Source: an uncultured Anaerobutyricum sp. (lineage in GTDB: Bacteria; Bacillota; Clostridia; Lachnospirales; Lachnospiraceae). Taken from it: a stretch of 64,000 nucleotides of DNA. This document shows positions 26,499-36,085 of the stretch, one piece after another. Below the pieces are notes generated by a model, which was given only the letters and a program-made list of their open reading frames with translations, was not told where the DNA came from and made no database searches. The DNA is taken from positions 1 to 64,000 of the forward strand of contig NZ_CAKRCF010000009.1 of the NCBI RefSeq assembly GCF_934307085.1, read 5' to 3'. The first letter of the stretch is position 1. Every line of letters starts with the position of its first letter. A program made the translations under genes and the position numbers.

Positions 26499-27005
26499 AT
26501 GAGTGCAAAAAAGACAGCTTTTTATGGAATGTTTCTTGCGCTTGCCCTGGTAGCAGGATATATAGAACAGCTCATACCGATTAATCTTGGAATACCAGGA
26601 GTAAAGATTGGACTTGCCAATATCGTTACAATGCTCCTTCTTTATATAGTAGGAGTTCCGGCAGCCTGCCTGATTTCCGCACTTAGAATCCTCTTATCCG
26701 GATTCCTCTTTGGAAGCGGCTTTGCAATGGTATATAGTGCGGCAGGAGCAGCAATGAGTATGTTTGTCATGGCGCTTTTAAAGAAAACGAAAAAGTTTTC
26801 TTCTGTAGGAGTAAGCGTAGCAGGAGGAATTTTCCATAACGTAGGTCAGATTATAGTAGCCATGATTGTGTTAGAAACAAAAGCGTTAGCCTACTATCTG
26901 CCGATTTTAATCTTGTCTGGTCTTGTAGCAGGAATCTTAATTGGAATCTTAAGCGGGATATTAACGAAGAGATTAAATCCGATAATCAAGCAGCATTTTG
27001 TATAA
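26499..27005 (+). CDS. Gx transporter family membrane protein
   Basis: A 168-residue, very hydrophobic protein with five or six membrane segments and small-residue motifs (GIPGVKIGLANIVTMLLLY, then RILLSGFLFGSG, GGIFHNVGQI). This is the pattern of the Gx transporter family, previously called heptaprenyl diphosphate synthase component I, whose fold resembles ECF substrate-binding subunits. Substrate unknown. The stop codon lies at the very start of palindromic element 5. Confidence 0.75.
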   Translation: MSAKKTAFYGMFLALALVAGYIEQLIPINLGIPGVKIGLANIVTMLLLYIVGVPAACLISALRILLSGFLFGSGFAMVYSAAGAAMSMFVMALLKKTKKFSSVGVSVAGGIFHNVGQIIVAMIVLETKALAYYLPILILSGLVAGILIGILSGILTKRLNPIIKQHFV

Positions 27006-27146
27006 ACAGACGAAAACTCTAAACATCCTATCTTGACAGCTGCTCTATAGTCGCTGCGTGTTGAATGTTCGCTTTCGCGCTCACATCCAGCACTTGCTCC
27101 GAAGCCGCATCTGCCAAGATAAGATGTTTAGAGTTTTCTGTTTATA
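27001..27146. repeat. palindromic element 5
   Basis: Ends TATAAACAGACG and TCTGTTTATA. The outer stem runs over about 40 bases on each side with only a few mismatches (left about 27001-27042, right about 27105-27146). Core TATAGTCGCTGCG ... TTGCTCCGAAGCC, inner stem GTGTTGAATGT / ACATCCAGCAC around TTCGCTTTCGCGCTC. The left terminus includes the stop codon of the Gx transporter gene (27003-27005). Confidence 0.85.
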
Positions 27147-27367
27147 GAAATACTGGAGAATAGTAGATTTAATTTCTTCGGGAGAACAATTGTGTTTGAA
27201 GAATGTTGCTGTATAAAGAGTTTTATAGTTTTTGTTTTAGAAATGCTAAAGGAATGTTGGATTAAATTAGATTACTATCCCCTTTCTTTTTCGGAGATAG
27301 AAATCGAATATGAAATATTGCCACTTTTGAGCAATACCGAATTTTTATCATCTCTGGCATTTCCGAA

Positions 27368-27496
27368 AACAGAAACTAAGAAAATAGATATATAGCATCT
27401 GTGACTTTAGAGCAAGCTCATAATGCGGGCGAGCATTATGAGCGCAGTGATACGGAACAGATGCTATATATCTATTTTATTAATTTCGTCTGTTAA
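27368..27496. repeat. palindromic element 6 (second core type)
   Basis: Perfect 22-bp outer stem, 27381-27402 with 27457-27478. Core GACTTTAGAGCAAGCTC ... GCAGTGATACGG and perfect 10-bp inner stem CTCATAATGC / GCATTATGAG (27417-27426, 27433-27442). Right terminus TTTCGTCTGTTAAATAG. Between elements 5 and 6 (27147-27367) I see no convincing gene. Confidence 0.85.
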
Positions 27497-27524
27497 ATAG
27501 CAAGATAAAAAGGAGACAATCAAC

Positions 27525-28439
27525 ATGGAAATTACATACGATTACTATCGCATATTCTATTATGCGGCGAAATATAAGAGCTTTTCAAAGGCGGCAGAGA
27601 TTCTGATGAGTAACCAGCCCAATATCACGCATTTTATGAACAATCTGGAGAATCAGCTTGGCTGCCGCCTTTTTATCCGTTCCAATCGTGGAGTAACCCT
27701 TACCAGAGAGGGAGAAAAGCTCTACAAGCATGTAACAATCGCATACCAGCACTTTCAGATGGCGGAGCTGGAGCTTGCGAACGATAAGAGTTTACAGAGC
27801 GGAATTATTACGGTAGGTGTTAGTGAGATTGCGCTTCATTTGCTTATTTTACAGGTGATGGCGGACTTTAGAAAGGCATATCCGGGAATTCGTATCCGGC
27901 TTTCGAATCATTCTACACCGGAGACGATTCAGGAAGTAAAGGATGGACTGGTAGATTTAGCAGTAGTATCGACACCGGCAGATGTACCGTCTACGCTTAA
28001 GTCTACAGCCTTAATGGATTTTTCCGATGTAATGGTAGTTAGCAGTGCACATAAGGAATTGTGTGAGAAGCCAATACATCTGTCTGAGATGCAGGATTAT
28101 CCACTCATTTGTCTTGGAAGAGGAACGAAATCCTATGAATTCTTCAGTAATTTTTATCAGAGATATGGATTAAAGTTAAATCCAGATATTGAGGCGGGAA
28201 CGATTCATCAGATTCTCCCAATGGTGGTATATGATTTGGGTGTTGGATTTTTACCGGAAAATGTAGGTATAGAAGCGTTAGAAGATGGGAAAATAATAAG
28301 AGTACCCCTTATAGAGAAGATTCCGACAAGGCAGATTTGTCTTGTAGAGTCGAAAAGAACGCCTCTCAGTATAGCAGCGAATGCATTAAAGCAGTTTATA
28401 AATAATTATATTGAAACGAAGTTAAAAGACAAAGCGTAA
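27525..28439 (+). CDS. LysR-family transcriptional regulator
   Basis: A 304-residue regulator: N-terminal winged helix-turn-helix (YRIFYYAAKYKSFSKAAEIL, then NQPNITHFMNNLENQLGCRL) and a periplasmic-binding-like effector domain from about residue 90. Length is normal for the family. RBS AAAAGGAG. It stands alone between element 6 and the ATP synthase operon, which it need not control; its effector and target are unknown. Confidence 0.9.
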   Translation: MEITYDYYRIFYYAAKYKSFSKAAEILMSNQPNITHFMNNLENQLGCRLFIRSNRGVTLTREGEKLYKHVTIAYQHFQMAELELANDKSLQSGIITVGVSEIALHLLILQVMADFRKAYPGIRIRLSNHSTPETIQEVKDGLVDLAVVSTPADVPSTLKSTALMDFSDVMVVSSAHKELCEKPIHLSEMQDYPLICLGRGTKSYEFFSNFYQRYGLKLNPDIEAGTIHQILPMVVYDLGVGFLPENVGIEALEDGKIIRVPLIEKIPTRQICLVESKRTPLSIAANALKQFINNYIETKLKDKA

Positions 28440-28791
28440 TTAGTTATATAGTGTTTATATTTTAAGAATTCTGCCTGAATTGTTATAATAATTTGTAAAT
28501 ATTCTTTCTTTTTTTCTTAAACATTCTTTATTAAATTTGACCGATTTCTGACAAGATTTCTCATATTCATACAATTCGTTTTGCCAAATTGAATAAAAAA
28601 GTCGTATTTATATGAGAAATCTTTGCACCATGTAAAATTTACATGATGGATAAAAATATAAAACATTTCCACATAAATAAAAAGAGGGGTAGAATGTGTA
28701 GCAATGGTTCAGGGCGAACAAATCTCTTCCTATTAAATAGGGTTGCAAAGAAGATTGTCACCAATATGAGAATCAGGAAGGAGTGTGGCAG
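28440..28791. promoter_or_regulatory. structured upstream region of the ATP synthase operon
   Basis: 352 bases without a gene. A perfect 13-bp inverted repeat, AGATTTCTCATAT / ATATGAGAAATCT (28554-28566, 28610-28622), encloses a smaller CAATT/AATTG pairing. Seven bases on is the 17-bp palindrome CATGTAAAATTTACATG (28629-28645). A possible promoter, TTGCCA-18-TATTTA, lies within the first repeat, so either could act as an operator or as a leader hairpin. Rho-independent termination is unlikely since no T-run follows. Confidence 0.5.
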
Positions 28792-29478
28792 ATGGATGCT
28801 CTGGTCAATGAACTGATGAAAGAGTTGAATTGCGACACTGTCTTTACGATTCCGGTACTCGGAGGAATCCCGGTTAAAGAATCTGTAGTAGTAACATGGA
28901 TCATCATGGCGGTCATTCTGGTGCTTTGTATAGCATTAACCAGAAATTTAAGCGTAGAAAATCCAGGTCGTGGGCAGATCATACTGGAAACAATCGTAAG
29001 CGGTGGACACAATTTCTTCAAGGACACACTGGGAGAACATGGAGCGGAATATATACCGTATCTTATGACAGTGACCCTCTACATCGGTATTGCCAATCTT
29101 ATCGGACTGCTTGGTTTTAAACCACCGACAAAGGACATGAACGTGACGGCGGCATTAGCATTTATGAGTATTGTCTTAATTGAGGTAGCCGGCATCAGAC
29201 AAAAAGGAGCAAAAGGATGGGTAAAGAGTTTTGCGGAACCAATTCCGATTATCTTACCGATCAATATTATGGAGATTTTTATTAAACCATTATCTCTGTG
29301 CATGCGACTTTTTGGTAACGTACTTGGTTCTTTCGTTATCATGGAATTATTAAAGTTAATCGTTCCGGCAGTATTACCGGCAGTGTTTAGCTGTTACTTT
29401 GATATTTTTGATGGTTTGATTCAGGCCTACGTATTTGTATTCCTTACATCATTGTTTATTAAGGAAGCGACAGAATAA
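28792..29478 (+). CDS. atpB: ATP synthase F0 subunit a
   Basis: A 228-residue membrane protein with the proton-channel helix containing the essential Arg in LSLCMRLFGNVLGS and the final helix around QAYVFVFLTSLF. I start at MDALVNEL, with AGGAAGGAG eight bases upstream. First gene of atpBEFHAGDC; no atpI is visible before it. Confidence 0.93.
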   Translation: MDALVNELMKELNCDTVFTIPVLGGIPVKESVVVTWIIMAVILVLCIALTRNLSVENPGRGQIILETIVSGGHNFFKDTLGEHGAEYIPYLMTVTLYIGIANLIGLLGFKPPTKDMNVTAALAFMSIVLIEVAGIRQKGAKGWVKSFAEPIPIILPINIMEIFIKPLSLCMRLFGNVLGSFVIMELLKLIVPAVLPAVFSCYFDIFDGLIQAYVFVFLTSLFIKEATE

Positions 29479-29525
29479 GAAAACAACAAAAAATTTAAAG
29501 AGAAAAGAAAAGGAGTGTTGTAATT

Positions 29526-29756
29526 ATGTCATCAGCATTATTTGTAGCAATTGGAGCAGGAGTTGCAGTATTAACAGGTATTGGAGCAGGTATCGGTATC
29601 GGAAAAGCTACCGCAGCCGCAACAGACGCAATCGCAAGACAGCCGGAAGCAGAAAGCAAGATTAGTAAAGCATTATTACTTGGTTGTGCGTTAGCAGAGG
29701 CAACAGCTATTTACGGTTTTGTTATCGCATTATTAATCATCCTTTTCCTTAAATAA
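29526..29756 (+). CDS. atpE: ATP synthase F0 subunit c
   Basis: A 76-residue hairpin of two membrane helices with the polar loop ARQPEAE and the ion-binding Glu in LAEATAIYG. Compared with sodium-type rings, which have Gln in helix 1 (GVGQ) and Ser after the Glu (AESTGIY), this protein has Ile (GIGIG) and Ala (AEATAIY), so it looks proton-type. RBS AAAGGAGTG. A 185-bp gap follows before atpF. Confidence 0.92.
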   Translation: MSSALFVAIGAGVAVLTGIGAGIGIGKATAAATDAIARQPEAESKISKALLLGCALAEATAIYGFVIALLIILFLK

Positions 29757-29941
29757 TACGAGCTTAAAAGGCTATTTGGAAACTAACAGATTTTTAATAA
29801 ATATGCATATGTGTAAATCAAATCATATTTATATAAATGAATATATTAGAAATATATATAGAATACAGTGCATATATTTGATAAAACATATTGAAACAGG
29901 TATATTTATTGCATCAGGAAAAAGGAAGGCGAACGAAGAAT

Positions 29942-30394
29942 ATGCTTAATCTAGATCCATGGAATTTGGTAATGATTGTAATAAATCTTCTTGTATTATA
30001 TGCGATTTTTCGTAAGTTCTTATATAAACCGGTCATGAATGTAATTCATCAGAGAGAAGAATTAATTCAGGGACAGTTTGAATCTGCTAAAAAAACGCAG
30101 GACGATGCCCTTCAGTTAAAGGCTGATTATGAAGAAAAATTACAGAAGGCAAATGTAAAGGCCGATGAGATCATTCTTGCAGCAAGAGATCAGGCAAAAG
30201 AAGAGCATGATAAAGCAATTCTTGAGACACAGACTAAGACAGACAGAATGATCGAGAAAGCAAAAGCAGATATCGAAAAAGAACAGAAACAGGCACAGCA
30301 GGAAGTGCAGGGTGAGATTGCGAAGCTTGCACTTATCGCCGCAAGAAAGATTATAGAGACAGGTGAGGCCCATGACGCAGAAGGCAGTAAATAA
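29942..30394 (+). CDS. atpF: ATP synthase F0 subunit b
   Basis: A 150-residue peripheral stalk protein: one N-terminal membrane helix (LVMIVINLLVLYAIFRKFLY) and a long charged helix rich in Lys, Glu and Gln for dimerisation. I choose the ATG of MLNLDPWN, because subunit b proteins begin this way; an in-frame upstream start at 29891 would add 17 unlikely residues. It overlaps atpH by 23 bases. Confidence 0.9.
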   Translation: MLNLDPWNLVMIVINLLVLYAIFRKFLYKPVMNVIHQREELIQGQFESAKKTQDDALQLKADYEEKLQKANVKADEIILAARDQAKEEHDKAILETQTKTDRMIEKAKADIEKEQKQAQQEVQGEIAKLALIAARKIIETGEAHDAEGSK

Positions 30395-30890
30395 TGCGAA
30401 AGTATTATACCGGCTGAATGTTTTAAGAAGTGATGTGGAACAAGCCCATAAAATTTTCAAGAAGGCCCCTTTCCTTCTTGAAACACTGACAAATCCAGTT
30501 GTTTCTGAGGAAGCGAAAGAGGCAGTGCTTGACAAGATAGTAAGACAGTGTGAATTGCCGAATCTTCTTGGAAATTTTATGAAGATGATGTGCCGGATCG
30601 GTGAAATCGGGCAGATTACAGATATTTTTAACTGCTATTATGAATACTGGGATGAAATGAATCACATTCTCCATGCGGAGGTTATCTACGCAGATGAGGA
30701 GACAAAGAAAGAAAAAGCATCCATTTTAAAGCAGTTAGAAAGCATTTATCCGAAAGAAAAAATCGTTCTTTCAGAAAAGACAGATGCTTCCCTTCTTGGC
30801 GGCTATGTCGTTCATGTTGGCTATGAAGAGTACGACCACAGTTATGAAGGAAAACTCAGACGGTTAGAAAGAAAATTAACAGGGAGGTGA
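30372..30890 (+). CDS. atpH: ATP synthase F1 subunit delta
   Basis: A 172-residue delta/OSCP protein joining the b stalk to the catalytic head. Family features are the N-terminal helix bundle ([14 protein letters not shown]) and the C-terminal [20 protein letters not shown]. Start at MTQKAVNN, with AGGTGAGG just before it. Its end runs directly into the RBS of atpA. Confidence 0.9.
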   Translation: MTQKAVNNAKVLYRLNVLRSDVEQAHKIFKKAPFLLETLTNPVVSEEAKEAVLDKIVRQCELPNLLGNFMKMMCRIGEIGQITDIFNCYYEYWDEMNHILHAEVIYADEETKKEKASILKQLESIYPKEKIVLSEKTDASLLGGYVVHVGYEEYDHSYEGKLRRLERKLTGR

Positions 30891-30895
30891 ATCTT

Positions 30896-32398
30896 GTGGG
30901 CGCAATCAGTGCAGAAGATATAATCTCTATTATACAGAGTGAAATCGAAAATTTTGATGTGGACAACACAAGTGAAGAGACAGGTACGGTCATATATGTA
31001 GGTGACGGAATCGTTACGGTTTACGGTATTGACCATGCGATGTACGGTGAGGTTGTCGTTTTTGATAATGGAGTAAAAGGAATGGTTCAGGATATCCGTC
31101 AGAATGAAATTGGTGTAATCCTTTTCGGGCGTGATACTGGAATCAAAGAAGGAACAAAAGTAGTTAGAACAAAGAAAAAAGCAGGTATTCCTGTTGGTAA
31201 TGAATACATCGGTCGAGTAATCAATGCGTTAGGTGAGCCAATTGATGGCGGTGCAGAGATTAAGGCAGACGGTTATCGTCCAATTGAGGAAGAAGCACCT
31301 GGAATTATTGATAGAAAGTCTGTAAATACTCCAATGGAAACAGGTATTCTTTCCATTGACTCCATGTTTCCTATCGGACGTGGACAGCGTGAGTTAATCA
31401 TCGGTGACCGTCAGACAGGTAAAACTTCTATCGCAACAGATACGATCCTTAACCAGAAAGGAAAAGGTGTTATCTGTATTTACGTTGCAATCGGACAGAA
31501 GGCATCTAGTGTTGCCAAGATTGTAAATACTTTAGAGAAATATGATGCAATGGATTATTCCATCGTCTTATCCTCTACAGCAAGTGAACCTGCATCCCTG
31601 CAGTATATTGCACCATATGCAGGTACCGCGTTAGCAGAATATTTCATGCATCAGGGAAAAGATGTGTTAATCGTATATGATGACTTATCCAAACATGCGG
31701 TAGCTTATCGTGCGATTTCCCTGCTGTTAGAGCGTTCTCCTGGACGTGAGGCTTATCCTGGAGATGTATTCTACTTACATTCCAGATTATTAGAGCGCTC
31801 CAGCCGTCTTAGTGATAAGCTTGGTGGAGGTTCCATCACAGCACTTCCAATCATTGAGACACAGGCCGGTGACGTATCTGCTTACATTCCTACAAACGTA
31901 ATTTCTATTACAGACGGACAGATTTTCTTGGAGAGTAACCTTTTCTTCGAAGGTATGCGTCCTGCGGTAAACGTTGGTTTATCTGTATCCCGTGTAGGTG
32001 GAGCAGCACAGACAAAAGCAATGAAAAAAGCGTGCGGAAGTATCCGTATCGACCTGGCACAGTATCGAGAGATGGAAGTATTTACCCAGTTCTCATCAGA
32101 CCTTGATGATGCGACAAAGGCACAGTTAGCACATGGACGTGCAATCATGGAACTGTTAAAACAGCCATTATGCCACCCATTATCCTTACATGAGCAGGTA
32201 ATTACATTATGTCTTGCAAACAATGGTATTTTTGATATCGTTATGCCAAAAGAAGTAAAGAAATATCAAAAAGATATTCTTTCTTACCTTGATCTCAAAC
32301 ATCCGGAAATCGGAAAAGAAATCGAAGAAAAGAAAGATTTATCTGACGAACTGGTTAAAAAGATCATAGAAGCAGCAAAGGAATACACTGATAAATAA
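30896..32398 (+). CDS. atpA: ATP synthase F1 subunit alpha
   Basis: A 500-residue non-catalytic nucleotide-binding subunit with P-loop GDRQTGKTS, the [20 protein letters not shown] segment and the Arg finger region ([10 protein letters not shown]). GTG start (MGAISAEDI) preceded by AGGGAGGTGA. Length is normal. Part of the alpha3-beta3 head on the cytoplasmic side. Confidence 0.95.
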   Translation: MGAISAEDIISIIQSEIENFDVDNTSEETGTVIYVGDGIVTVYGIDHAMYGEVVVFDNGVKGMVQDIRQNEIGVILFGRDTGIKEGTKVVRTKKKAGIPVGNEYIGRVINALGEPIDGGAEIKADGYRPIEEEAPGIIDRKSVNTPMETGILSIDSMFPIGRGQRELIIGDRQTGKTSIATDTILNQKGKGVICIYVAIGQKASSVAKIVNTLEKYDAMDYSIVLSSTASEPASLQYIAPYAGTALAEYFMHQGKDVLIVYDDLSKHAVAYRAISLLLERSPGREAYPGDVFYLHSRLLERSSRLSDKLGGGSITALPIIETQAGDVSAYIPTNVISITDGQIFLESNLFFEGMRPAVNVGLSVSRVGGAAQTKAMKKACGSIRIDLAQYREMEVFTQFSSDLDDATKAQLAHGRAIMELLKQPLCHPLSLHEQVITLCLANNGIFDIVMPKEVKKYQKDILSYLDLKHPEIGKEIEEKKDLSDELVKKIIEAAKEYTDK

Positions 32399-32413
32399 CA
32401 GGCAGGTGTTGGT

Positions 32414-33304
32414 ATGGCAAGTGCAAAAGAAATTCAGGACAGGATGCGAAGCATCAAAGATACATTGAAGATTACAAATGCAATGTATATGATTTCTTCC
32501 TCCAAACTGAAAAAATCAAAAAAAATGTTAGCGGACACAGAGCCGTATTTCTATACCCTTCAGTCTGAAATGAGCCGAATCTTAAGACATCTTCCGGATA
32601 TGAATAGTATTTATTTTAAGACAAATGCAGAGATTCCGGAAAGAAAAAGAAAAGCCGGCTATATCGTCATTACAGCAGATAAGGGACTGGCTGGTTCTTA
32701 TAATCATAATATTTTAAAAATTGCAGAAGAAGAACTTGCAAAAAGAGATGATCATAAACTGTTTGTTCTCGGTGAATTAGGCCGGCATTACTTTGAGCAA
32801 AAAGGAATTAATATTGATAAACAGTTCCATTTTGTTGTTCAAGATCCATCCTTAAGTCGTGCCAGAAGAATTGCTGAGGATTTATTAAAGCTTTACCATG
32901 CAAATGAACTTGATGAACTTTACATTATATATACAACTATGGTAAATGCAATGCAGGAGGAGGCACAGGTTGCACAGCTCCTGCCACTGAAAAAAGCAGA
33001 TTTTAAGATTCCGGTTCCAATCGATATCCCATTAGAGGGACTTGCATTAAAACCTTCTGCTGAAGAGGTTATGGATCACATCGTTCCAAACTATGTAGTA
33101 GGTTTTGTGTATGGTGCATTAGTAGAAGCATTTTCCTGTGAACAAAATGCCAGAATGATGGCAATGGAAGGTGCGACAAACAGTGCGAAACAAATGTTAA
33201 AGGAACTGGATATTGAATATAACAGAGCCAGACAGGCTGCGATTACGCAGGAGATTACCGAGGTAATAGCCGGAGCGAAGTCGCAGAAGAAAAAGAAGAA
33301 ATAA
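32414..33304 (+). CDS. atpG: ATP synthase F1 subunit gamma
   Basis: A 296-residue central shaft protein. N-terminal helix (EIQDRMRSIKDTLKITNAMYMISSS) and C-terminal helix (FSCEQNARMMAMEGATNSA) form the coiled-coil axle; DKGLAGSYN is the conserved central motif. It ends in a Lys-rich tail. Confidence 0.94.
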   Translation: MASAKEIQDRMRSIKDTLKITNAMYMISSSKLKKSKKMLADTEPYFYTLQSEMSRILRHLPDMNSIYFKTNAEIPERKRKAGYIVITADKGLAGSYNHNILKIAEEELAKRDDHKLFVLGELGRHYFEQKGINIDKQFHFVVQDPSLSRARRIAEDLLKLYHANELDELYIIYTTMVNAMQEEAQVAQLLPLKKADFKIPVPIDIPLEGLALKPSAEEVMDHIVPNYVVGFVYGALVEAFSCEQNARMMAMEGATNSAKQMLKELDIEYNRARQAAITQEITEVIAGAKSQKKKKK

Positions 33305-33317
33305 AAAGCGGAAATAA

Positions 33318-34733
<1,416 letters not shown>

Positions 34734-34744
34734 GAGGGGTAGAT

Positions 34745-35167
34745 ATGGCTTCAAATACATTTAGTTTAAAAATCATATCCGCCAATCGTGTATTTTTTAC
34801 AGGAAGATGCCAATCTATTATCGTTCCGGGATATGACGGACAAAAAGAAGTACTGGCACATCATGAAAACATGGTTATTGCTGTCGATGAAGGAGAGATG
34901 CGTTTCCTTCCGGAAGGAGAAGAGGAATGGCAGTATGCCGTAGTCGGCATCGGTTTCATCGAGATTATTAATAACCGAGTCACCCTTCTCGTAGAAAGCG
35001 TGGAACGCCCAGAAGAGATTGATATCGCAAGAGCGCAGGAAGCAAAAGAGAGAGCTTTGGAGAAAATACGTCAGAAACAGAGTATTCAGGAGTATTATCA
35101 TACACAGGCTTCCCTTTCTCGTGCAATGGCGAGACTTCGAGTTGGTCATAGACAGAAACATGTTTAG
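34745..35167 (+). CDS. atpC: ATP synthase F1 subunit epsilon
   Basis: A 140-residue protein with the N-terminal beta-sandwich (FSLKIISANRVFFTG, then HENMVIAVDEGEM) and the C-terminal two-helix domain (EIDIARAQEAKERALEKI). It joins the shaft to the c-ring and can inhibit ATP hydrolysis. Last gene of the operon; palindromic element 7 follows at once and probably terminates it. Confidence 0.93.
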   Translation: MASNTFSLKIISANRVFFTGRCQSIIVPGYDGQKEVLAHHENMVIAVDEGEMRFLPEGEEEWQYAVVGIGFIEIINNRVTLLVESVERPEEIDIARAQEAKERALEKIRQKQSIQEYYHTQASLSRAMARLRVGHRQKHV

Positions 35168-35175
35168 GTTAACAA

Positions 35176-35343
35176 TTTAATTCGTTGACAGACAGACGAA
35201 AATAGAAAAAAGCCAATATAGAAAATGTAAAAGTCGTCGCGGACGCAGAAAATGCTTAGTCGCATTTTTGCTGCTCCCATATTACATTTTCTATATTGGC
35301 TTTTTTCTATTTTCTGTGTGTTGGCTGGAGTGGAGGAATTAAA
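35176..35343. repeat. palindromic element 7 (perfect 33-bp stem)
   Basis: Perfect 33-bp outer stem, 35198-35230 with 35282-35314; it includes AAAAAAGCC and GGCTTTTTT, so it can act as a terminator both ways. Core GTCGTCGCGGACGC ... TTGCTGCTCCCA and inner stem AAAATGC / GCATTTTT. Termini GACAGACAGACG and TGTGTGTTGGCTGG, with TTTAATTC (35176-35183) and GAATTAAA (35336-35343) outside, as in elements 1 and 2. Lies between atpC and the convergent XRE gene. Confidence 0.88.
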
Positions 35344-35423
35344 ACGGAAGGGGAGAGGCTGAGAGTTGGATAAAAGGTATGTGTCATATCTATTCTGATA
35401 TATCATTTAATATATGATAAAAA

Positions 35424-35678
35424 TCAATTATCTTCTAAAGGTAATTCAAAGAGGGAGTCTATTGAAACACCTAAAATTTTTGATAATCCATATAGTTCAA
35501 TATCCGTAACAGTTCTACTTTTATCTTCAATGCGGGAAATAGATCCTCTGCAAATATAAATTGCTAAAGTTTCTAGTTTGTCAGCAAGTTCCTGCTGACT
35601 CATATGCCGCTTCTTTCTTATATTTTTTAAATTACTACCAATTAAATTTTTTTCATTACTGTCAATTATTCTTGCCAC
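35424..35678 (-). CDS. XRE-family helix-turn-helix regulator
   Basis: An 84-residue protein that is nearly all helix-turn-helix (NLKNIRKKRHMSQQELADKL, then SISRIEDKSRTVTDIELYGL). A longer frame reaches 35726, but AAGGAG sits before the GTG at 35678 (MARIIDSNEKN), and the longer version would run through an operator, so I choose 35678. It is divergent from the PqqD/radical SAM genes and two identical-type inverted repeats lie between them, so it is the probable regulator of that operon. Confidence 0.8.
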   Translation of the reverse strand: MARIIDSNEKNLIGSNLKNIRKKRHMSQQELADKLETLAIYICRGSISRIEDKSRTVTDIELYGLSKILGVSIDSLFELPLEDN

Positions 35679-35703
35679 TGTAATCTCCTTTTCTATAAAA
35701 AAT

Positions 35704-35718
35704 GTCTTGTCATAGGAC
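35704..35718. promoter_or_regulatory. operator 1 of the XRE regulator
   Basis: GTCTTGTCATAGGAC, an imperfect copy of operator 2. It overlaps the -35 box (TTGTCA, 35707-35712) of the promoter for the PqqD/radical SAM genes, so binding would block transcription. Confidence 0.55.
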
Positions 35719-35735
35719 AAAAACAATGATAGAAT
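35707..35735 (+). promoter_or_regulatory. promoter of the radical SAM peptide operon
   Basis: TTGTCA (35707-35712), 17-bp spacer, TAGAAT (35730-35735). Transcription would start about 50 bases before the PqqD-like gene. Confidence 0.6.
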
Positions 35736-35752
35736 GAATACAAAATTATTAT

Positions 35753-35767
35753 GTCCTGTTATAGGAC
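35753..35767. promoter_or_regulatory. operator 2 of the XRE regulator
   Basis: Perfect inverted repeat GTCCT-GTTAT-AGGAC, centred 49 bp from operator 1, in the divergent region between regulator and operon. The spacing and shared sequence suggest cooperative binding or looping by the XRE protein. Confidence 0.55.
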
Positions 35768-35794
35768 AAAATAAAAATAAAGAGGGATATTAAA

Positions 35795-36085
35795 TTGAAA
35801 GAAGAATATTATTTCAAAAAAGAAGATTATGTTTTAAGGAAAATTTCTGAATATATATTCCTAATTTCAACAACTAATCCAGTGAATGGAATATGGATGT
35901 ATGAATTAAATACAATTGGAAGTCTTATTTGGGAAAAGTGCGATATTTATGAAGTAAATGGCTTAGTAGAAAGTATAAATGAACAATATTTTAATAAAAA
36001 GTTATCAGCGGATGAAAAGTCTTCTATTAAAGATTTTGTACGTGAATTAGAGAAAATGGGGTTAATCAAACGATATGCTATATAG
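35795..36085 (+). CDS. PqqD-like peptide-recognition (RRE) protein
   Basis: A 96-residue protein of the PqqD fold: beta strands at the start (FLISTTNPVNGIWMYELN), then TIGSLIWEKCDI and a helical C-terminal half with a winged-helix pattern. PqqD domains bind the leader of a precursor peptide and hand it to a radical SAM enzyme. TTG start with GAGGG upstream. It overlaps the radical SAM gene by 11 bases, which shows coupled translation. Confidence 0.78.
   Translation: MKEEYYFKKEDYVLRKISEYIFLISTTNPVNGIWMYELNTIGSLIWEKCDIYEVNGLVESINEQYFNKKLSADEKSSIKDFVRELEKMGLIKRYAI

Noticed and set aside
27192..27395. 67-codon open frame between elements 5 and 6
   Set aside because: No RBS, and its end is part of the arm of element 6; the residue pattern resembles no protein I know. 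Left out as a gene.
28629..28645. Rex (redox regulator) site before atpB
   Set aside because: CATGTAAAATTTACATG does not match the TTGTTAA-N4-TTAACAA pattern; kept only as an unassigned palindrome.
35164..35406. 80-codon minus-strand open frame after atpC
   Set aside because: It runs through palindromic element 7 and has no RBS.
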